The notes beneath the pieces were generated by a model. The model saw only the letters and a program-made list of their open reading frames with translations, did no database searches and was not told where the DNA came from. Below are positions 59,759-64,000 of a stretch of 64,000 nucleotides of DNA, in pieces. The DNA lies in the NCBI GenBank assembly GCA_934155185.1, contig CAKPGT010000003.1, forward strand, positions 1 through 64,000. Reading direction: 5' to 3'. This DNA comes from an uncultured Bacilli bacterium (GTDB lineage Bacteria > Bacillota_I > Bacilli_A > RF39 > UBA660). Numbering within the stretch: the stretch's first letter is position 1; each line of letters opens with the position of its first letter. The position numbers were made by a program, and so were the translations under genes.

Positions 59759-61678
59759 ATGAATAAATATAATTATGATATTAAAAGAATTAATTCTGTG
59801 GAGGAAATATTGGATGGTAAAAAACTATTAATTAAAGAATTCATTAACATGGATTTGTCTAATTTGGATTTGAGTATAATTCCTAAAGAGGCTTTTGAAA
59901 ACTGCTTTTTTTATAATACAAACTTTAAAAATACAGGTATTAAATTTATTCCAAATAAATTAGCACCTGCAACAGAAAAGCAAATGGAGCTTTTCCAATT
60001 ACCATGGCAATACAAATACAAGAATTCTATTTATTTTTGTAATTTTAGTGACAATGATTTAACATATTTGAGTCACGAAGATTTTTTACTTGGGGAGAAG
60101 CCTAAAAGAAATAACGAGTATTTTGAGGTTGCAACGATGGGTTGTGACTTTACAAATACAGGAATAAATTTTTTAAATACATTAATTAATGTTAAGCTTG
60201 ATTCTTCATATCAAAATTATGATTTTAACGACAAATTTTGGAAGTTTAATGGTGGATTGCTTCATTGGCCTGATTTTATAGATATTAACACAATTTTAAT
60301 GAATCCATTTTTAAATGTACCTTCTTTTAGATTTCTTATTGCTATTAGATATTATATAGGTGATGTTGAATTATTACTATATTCTGATACTCTTAGATCT
60401 AGAGTATCAAGTGATCCAAAAATGATGAAAAAAATTGTAGAAAAATGTGAAAGCTTTTTAGAATATGATAAACAAGGATATGGCAAAAAACTTTATAATA
60501 AATTATCCCCATTTATGGATTTATATGCAAAAATCAGGTTTTTTGGAGCTTTTAGCATATGCAATTTGAATCTTAAAAATATAGATTTTGAAGATATTCC
60601 AACAGAAGTTTTACGATTTTATGAAATACAGAATAATAATTTTGAAAATATAACTTTTAATTATACAATTAATGATTTATTAAAGATTCCAGGCGGACCA
60701 AGTCATTTTTTGGATACAATTAGTGGTTATGAAAATAAATACAAGGATTTGTTTATTACTAAAATAAATTATAATAGTTGGCAAGAAAATCCAAATGCTG
60801 TAAAAAGAGTATCAGAAAGTGCTATTACTTTTTTTACGAAAGTATATGTAGAACTAAATAGAATATGTAACGCTAAGTGTACTTTTTGCAGAAACGAAAC
60901 ATTTAATAAGAGTAAGTATGATTTAAATAAAATAATAGATACTTTAGACTCGATTAAGAATTACATCAATGCTATAGTAATAGGCGGTGGGGAGCCTACA
61001 CTTAGATTAGATGATGTAAAGAAGCTTCATGATAGCATTATCAATAATGACTTAGATTGGCATTTATTTACTAATGGAAGTAATCCTTCTATCATAAAAG
61101 ATGATTATATAATGGATAATTTTAGGCTTAATTTAAGCAGGCATGCTGTTAATGACAATGAAAACGCTAAAATATTTAATATGGATAGTAATAAGATTAT
61201 GACTACCCATGAAATAGAAAAACTAAATTGTAGGAATGAAGAAGTAACATTAAATGCTGTTTGCTTTAAAGGCGGATTAGATAGTTTTGATAAAATAATA
61301 GAATATATAAAATACGCAAGGGAAATTGGTTGTAAAAAAGTATTAATTCAAGATTTACAAAGAGAGTTATCTTTAGGTAATAATTATATAAATAATGATA
61401 TATGTATAGACGCTGTTATTTTACCTAGGGTAAGAGAGTATTTAAAAAGTATTGGTTATAAAGAAAAGTATCCAATTTATGCAACTGGTGGCTATGTATC
61501 TTATGTATTAGAAAAAGATGGATTTTCTATTTCATTACAAAAATATATTACCCAAAGCGAGTTAGATGAAAACTGGGTTAAGTCTATAAAAAGAGCATTC
61601 GATTTATCAGTAGATCCAAGTGGCAATTTATATGAAAATTGGAATCAAAAAGATGGTAGGGTAAAGATTAAAAAATAA
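59759..61678 (+). CDS. Radical SAM protein with ~350-residue N-terminal repeat-like extension
   Basis: This is a 639-residue protein. The C-terminal half has the radical SAM motif (Cys370, Cys374, Cys377 in CNAKCTFC), then IVIGGGEPTLR (GGE motif), LFTNGSN and LNLSRHAVND, like MoaA/anaerobic-maturase-type enzymes. No SPASM cluster is evident. Residues 1-350 are unusual: short Asn/Leu/Phe blocks such as MDLSNLDLSIIPKEAFENC, CNFSDNDLTYLS and GCDFTNTGINF recall degenerate pentapeptide or leucine-rich repeats, as if recognising a protein or peptide substrate. No precursor peptide or other maturation gene is adjacent. AAAGGAGAA precedes the ATG. Function unknown; peptide modification is a guess. 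Confidence 0.75.
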   Translation: MNKYNYDIKRINSVEEILDGKKLLIKEFINMDLSNLDLSIIPKEAFENCFFYNTNFKNTGIKFIPNKLAPATEKQMELFQLPWQYKYKNSIYFCNFSDNDLTYLSHEDFLLGEKPKRNNEYFEVATMGCDFTNTGINFLNTLINVKLDSSYQNYDFNDKFWKFNGGLLHWPDFIDINTILMNPFLNVPSFRFLIAIRYYIGDVELLLYSDTLRSRVSSDPKMMKKIVEKCESFLEYDKQGYGKKLYNKLSPFMDLYAKIRFFGAFSICNLNLKNIDFEDIPTEVLRFYEIQNNNFENITFNYTINDLLKIPGGPSHFLDTISGYENKYKDLFITKINYNSWQENPNAVKRVSESAITFFTKVYVELNRICNAKCTFCRNETFNKSKYDLNKIIDTLDSIKNYINAIVIGGGEPTLRLDDVKKLHDSIINNDLDWHLFTNGSNPSIIKDDYIMDNFRLNLSRHAVNDNENAKIFNMDSNKIMTTHEIEKLNCRNEEVTLNAVCFKGGLDSFDKIIEYIKYAREIGCKKVLIQDLQRELSLGNNYINNDICIDAVILPRVREYLKSIGYKEKYPIYATGGYVSYVLEKDGFSISLQKYITQSELDENWVKSIKRAFDLSVDPSGNLYENWNQKDGRVKIKK

Positions 61679-61694
61679 TATAAAAATATATTAA

Positions 61695-61722
61695 AATCGC
61701 TTACGAATATTCGTAAGCTTTT
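61695..61722 (+). terminator. Palindromic terminator after the radical SAM gene (repeat copy B)
   Basis: The same 20-bp palindrome (61699-61718) followed by five T. It may also end the minus-strand gene that stops at 61722. Confidence 0.8.
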
Positions 61723-62165
61723 TATATTGTATGCTTTTTGAAATCTAAATCATAGTTTACATTTTCTATTTCGCCACTGTTAGCTAAATCCTCTATAATT
61801 TTCTTATTATCTATAATTGGATCTTGAAGTACGTAAGAAAAATGATAAACAGTATAATTATTTAGGTCCTTAAAATTGTATGAAGAAATAGGGTTAATAT
61901 CTAAAGCTAAGCTAATATCCTTTACTAATTTGTTAACAATATCATTATCAATACTATTTTCGGCTATAACAGTTAATGAACCATTTTGCTTTTGAAAACA
62001 AATGCTTAGGTATCCATTTACATTTTCTTTATTTATACTTTTTATATTAACTTCATAATTTTCATATTCGCAAGTTTTTATAGAAACTTCATATTCATCT
62101 TGCAAAGCTCTAAATATTTTTGCAAAAGAACTTATGTAGGACTTTTCATAATTAGCATTTAACAT
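61722..62165 (-). CDS. Hypothetical protein
   Basis: This is a 147-residue cytoplasmic alpha/beta protein of unknown family (starts MLNANYEKSYISSFAKIF; middle ISICF-like strands; ends DLDFKKHTI). No motif, signal or membrane segment was seen. It lies 61 bases downstream of proS on the same strand, with a short hairpin-like AAACTTATGAG..CTCATAAGTTT in the gap, so transcription is probably separate or attenuated. Confidence 0.5.
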   Translation of the reverse strand: MLNANYEKSYISSFAKIFRALQDEYEVSIKTCEYENYEVNIKSINKENVNGYLSICFQKQNGSLTVIAENSIDNDIVNKLVKDISLALDINPISSYNFKDLNNYTVYHFSYVLQDPIIDNKKIIEDLANSGEIENVNYDLDFKKHTI

Positions 62166-62226
62166 ATATAATCACCATTACTATTATAGGTAAAAAGAAA
62201 AAAACTTATGAGTAAAATTCATAAGT

Positions 62227-63660
62227 TTAATATTGCTTAGCCCAGTAAATCTTTGTTTTTGCATCTTTACCACAGCATACACATTTTTTATCGCCATCAG
62301 GTTCAGCACCTTCAAAAGGCATACATCTAGATTTTAGCCCGAGTTCATCTTTTATTTTGTTTTCGCATGAAACATCACCGCACCAATTACTATATATAAA
62401 TCCAGGCTTACTTGCTGTTTCTTTCATTTCATCCCAAGAAGATACGTTATATAGCATAGCATTTCTTCTCTTTAATGCTCTTTGATACATATCATTTTGT
62501 ATATTTACTAATAGTTCACTTATCTTAATTGAAGCTTCATTAATAGATATATCTTCTTTTTCTAATGTATCTCGTCTTACTATAGTAACAGTATTATTTG
62601 ATAGACCACGTTTTCCTATTTCAATTCTAATAGGGTATCCCTTTACTTCAGCTTCAGCAAACTTAAATCCAGGAGTTTTATCCTTATTATCTATTTTATA
62701 GGTTATACTTAAATCTTTTAGTTCATTAGAAATTTTATCTACCACATTATTAACCTCATCATCATTTCCAATAGGTATTATAACTACTTTATAAGGTGCA
62801 ATTCTAGGTGGAAGAACAAGCCCTCTATCATCACCATGAACCATTATTATTTCACCAATCATTCTAGTTGTACTACCCCAAGATGTTTGGTAAGGAGTTT
62901 CTAATTTATTTTCTTTATTTAAAAACTTTATATCAAATGCCCTTGCAAAACCTTGCCCAAAATAATGTGACGTAGCGCTTTGAAGAGCAACCCCATCATA
63001 CATCATAGCTTCAATAGAGTATGTATCTTCTGCACCAGCAAATTTTTCCTTATCGGTCTTTTTTCCTGTAAAAACAGGTACAGCTAATACGTTTCTTTGA
63101 AAATCTTCATATACTTTAAGCATTCTAAGTGTTTCATTAACGGCTTCTTCTTTACTAGCATGCATTGTATGACCTTCTTGCCAAAGTATTTCTCTAGTTC
63201 TTAAAAAAGGCCTTGTAGTTTTTTCCCATCTAACTATTGTACACCACTGATTATATAAAAGTGGTAAGTCCCTATAAGAATTAATTATTTTTTTAAAATG
63301 TTCACAAAACAATGTCTCAGAAGTAGGCCTAATACACATTTTTTCTTCTAATTTATTTGAGCCACCTTGCGTAACCCAGGCTACTTCAGGCGCAAATCCT
63401 TCTACATGATCTTTTTCTACTTGTAAAAGGCTTTCTGGTATAAAGGCTGGCATTCTTAGGTTTTCATGCCCTGTTTCTTTAAACTTTTTATCCATTATAC
63501 TTTGTATATTTTCCCAAATAGCATATCCATAAGGTCTTATTATCATACTTCCTTTTACTGATGAGTAATCTACTAAATCAGCTTTTTTACAAACATCTGT
63601 ATACCACTGTGCAAAGTTAGTATCACGACTTGTTATTTCTTTTACTTGTTTATCATTCAT
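62227..63660 (-). CDS. proS: Prolyl-tRNA synthetase (ProS type 3, archaeal/eukaryote-like)
   Basis: This ~477-residue class II synthetase lacks the long editing insertion of bacterial type 1 ProS. Motif 1 region IIRPYGYAIWENIQ, motif 2 RPTSETLFCEHFKKI and FLRTREILWQEGHTMHA, motif 3 GDDRGLVLPPRIAP; the anticodon domain and a C-terminal zinc-binding tail (CGDVSCENKI, CVCCGKD) mark type 3. ATG 63660 fits AAGGATG upstream; the GTG at 63669 lies between. It follows the multidrug-export-like gene by 13 bases on the same strand. Confidence 0.94.
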   Translation of the reverse strand: MNDKQVKEITSRDTNFAQWYTDVCKKADLVDYSSVKGSMIIRPYGYAIWENIQSIMDKKFKETGHENLRMPAFIPESLLQVEKDHVEGFAPEVAWVTQGGSNKLEEKMCIRPTSETLFCEHFKKIINSYRDLPLLYNQWCTIVRWEKTTRPFLRTREILWQEGHTMHASKEEAVNETLRMLKVYEDFQRNVLAVPVFTGKKTDKEKFAGAEDTYSIEAMMYDGVALQSATSHYFGQGFARAFDIKFLNKENKLETPYQTSWGSTTRMIGEIIMVHGDDRGLVLPPRIAPYKVVIIPIGNDDEVNNVVDKISNELKDLSITYKIDNKDKTPGFKFAEAEVKGYPIRIEIGKRGLSNNTVTIVRRDTLEKEDISINEASIKISELLVNIQNDMYQRALKRRNAMLYNVSSWDEMKETASKPGFIYSNWCGDVSCENKIKDELGLKSRCMPFEGAEPDGDKKCVCCGKDAKTKIYWAKQY

Positions 63661-63673
63661 ATAAAACACATCC

Positions 63674-64000
63674 TTATCCTAAAATTCCTCTTAATAGTCC
63701 AAAAGATAAACTTCCAACTATAATTCCTGCTAAAATAACACCAAGTGTTATTGCTAAAAGTGCTTTTTTCTTATCCATATTTATTAAAGCTGCTATTAAG
63801 CTTCCTGTCCATCCACCCGTTCCGGGAAGGGGAATACCAACAAATAGTAGAAGACCAAAAAATTCAGCTTTTTCTATTTTATCTTTTTTACTTAGTGCTT
63901 TATTTTCTATTTTATTTACTAGCTTACTAAAGTGCTTAGTTTTTTTAAGCCAATTGAATATTGGAGTTATAAGCCATAAAATAAATGGAATTGGAATTAA
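63674..64000 (-). CDS. COG2426-type small multidrug export membrane protein (5' partial)
   Basis: The last 108 residues are present; the start lies beyond the window. FFGLLLFVGIPLPGTGGWTG and LAITLGVILAGIIVGSLSFG are typical of the Sm_multidrug_ex (COG2426) family of small DedA-like membrane proteins. At least two membrane helices are visible. The stop (63674-63676) is 13 bases before the proS start, so the two share a transcript. Confidence 0.8.
   Translation of the reverse strand, partial: LIPIPFILWLITPIFNWLKKTKHFSKLVNKIENKALSKKDKIEKAEFFGLLLFVGIPLPGTGGWTGSLIAALINMDKKKALLAITLGVILAGIIVGSLSFGLLRGILG

Overview
The window is AT-rich throughout (GC near 30% by eye) and uses TAA, TAG and TGA as stops. 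It looks like a chromosomal stretch from an anaerobic, spore-forming low-GC Firmicute of the Bacilli, Erysipelotrichia or RF39-like kind. The support is: paired RNase J proteins; miaB followed by a YmcA/YlbF-type gene; the YfmF/YfmH peptidase pair; spore-coat genes (CotD, CotJB, CotJC, two tiny YjcZ-like proteins); a pyruvate:ferredoxin oxidoreductase; and SipW-type secretion. No rRNA, CRISPR array or intact insertion sequence was seen. One tRNA (Gly, TCC) is present.

Layout. 1-930 is the 3' part of a secreted protein whose last ~45 codons look like the variable region of a diversity-generating retroelement, followed by hairpins. 1.1-3.2 kb is decayed accessory DNA (XRE regulator, 5'-truncated Fic, tandem repeats, OLD/TOPRIM-like fragment). 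3.3-16.8 kb is mostly core: FtsK/SpoIIIE, a divergent metallopeptidase, DeoD, the YfmF/YfmH pair, an ABC exporter, a damaged Rpn/PD-(D/E)XK gene, a histidine-kinase-like protein lacking its histidine, MiaB and a YmcA-like protein. 16.8-22.2 kb is a SipW-type surface locus: TasA-like protein, membrane-fused signal peptidase, DUF5305-like protein and a BspA-type repeat protein. 22.3-36.5 kb holds an active-site-degenerate RNase J, two LysM paralogues, TypA, RNase J1, a pair of unknown paralogues, FtsY, YlxM, Ffh, an orphan Dam-type methylase and an HTH-CYTH fusion. 36.5-50.7 kb has CotD, a second damaged Rpn-type copy, RpoZ, RecX, a PrsA-like foldase, YjcZ-like peptides, CAP and VanY envelope proteins, HIT, CinA-like, a HipA-like kinase, NifJ and an RlmD-type methyltransferase. 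50.7-57 kb is a second accessory zone with ORF6N, glutaminase, Sel1 and hydrolase remnants, a KilA-N/hydrolase fusion, a methyltransferase and a YhcG nuclease. 57-64 kb returns to core with tRNA-Gly, a CNNM-type transporter, the CotJ genes, an unusual radical SAM protein and ProS.

The strongest leads are the DGR-like variable region at the left edge, whose template and reverse transcriptase are not in the window; the SipW-type surface locus, whose signal type may match that of the DGR-like target; and the stand-alone radical SAM protein flanked by identical palindromes. All functional statements rest on reading motifs by eye; no database search was possible.
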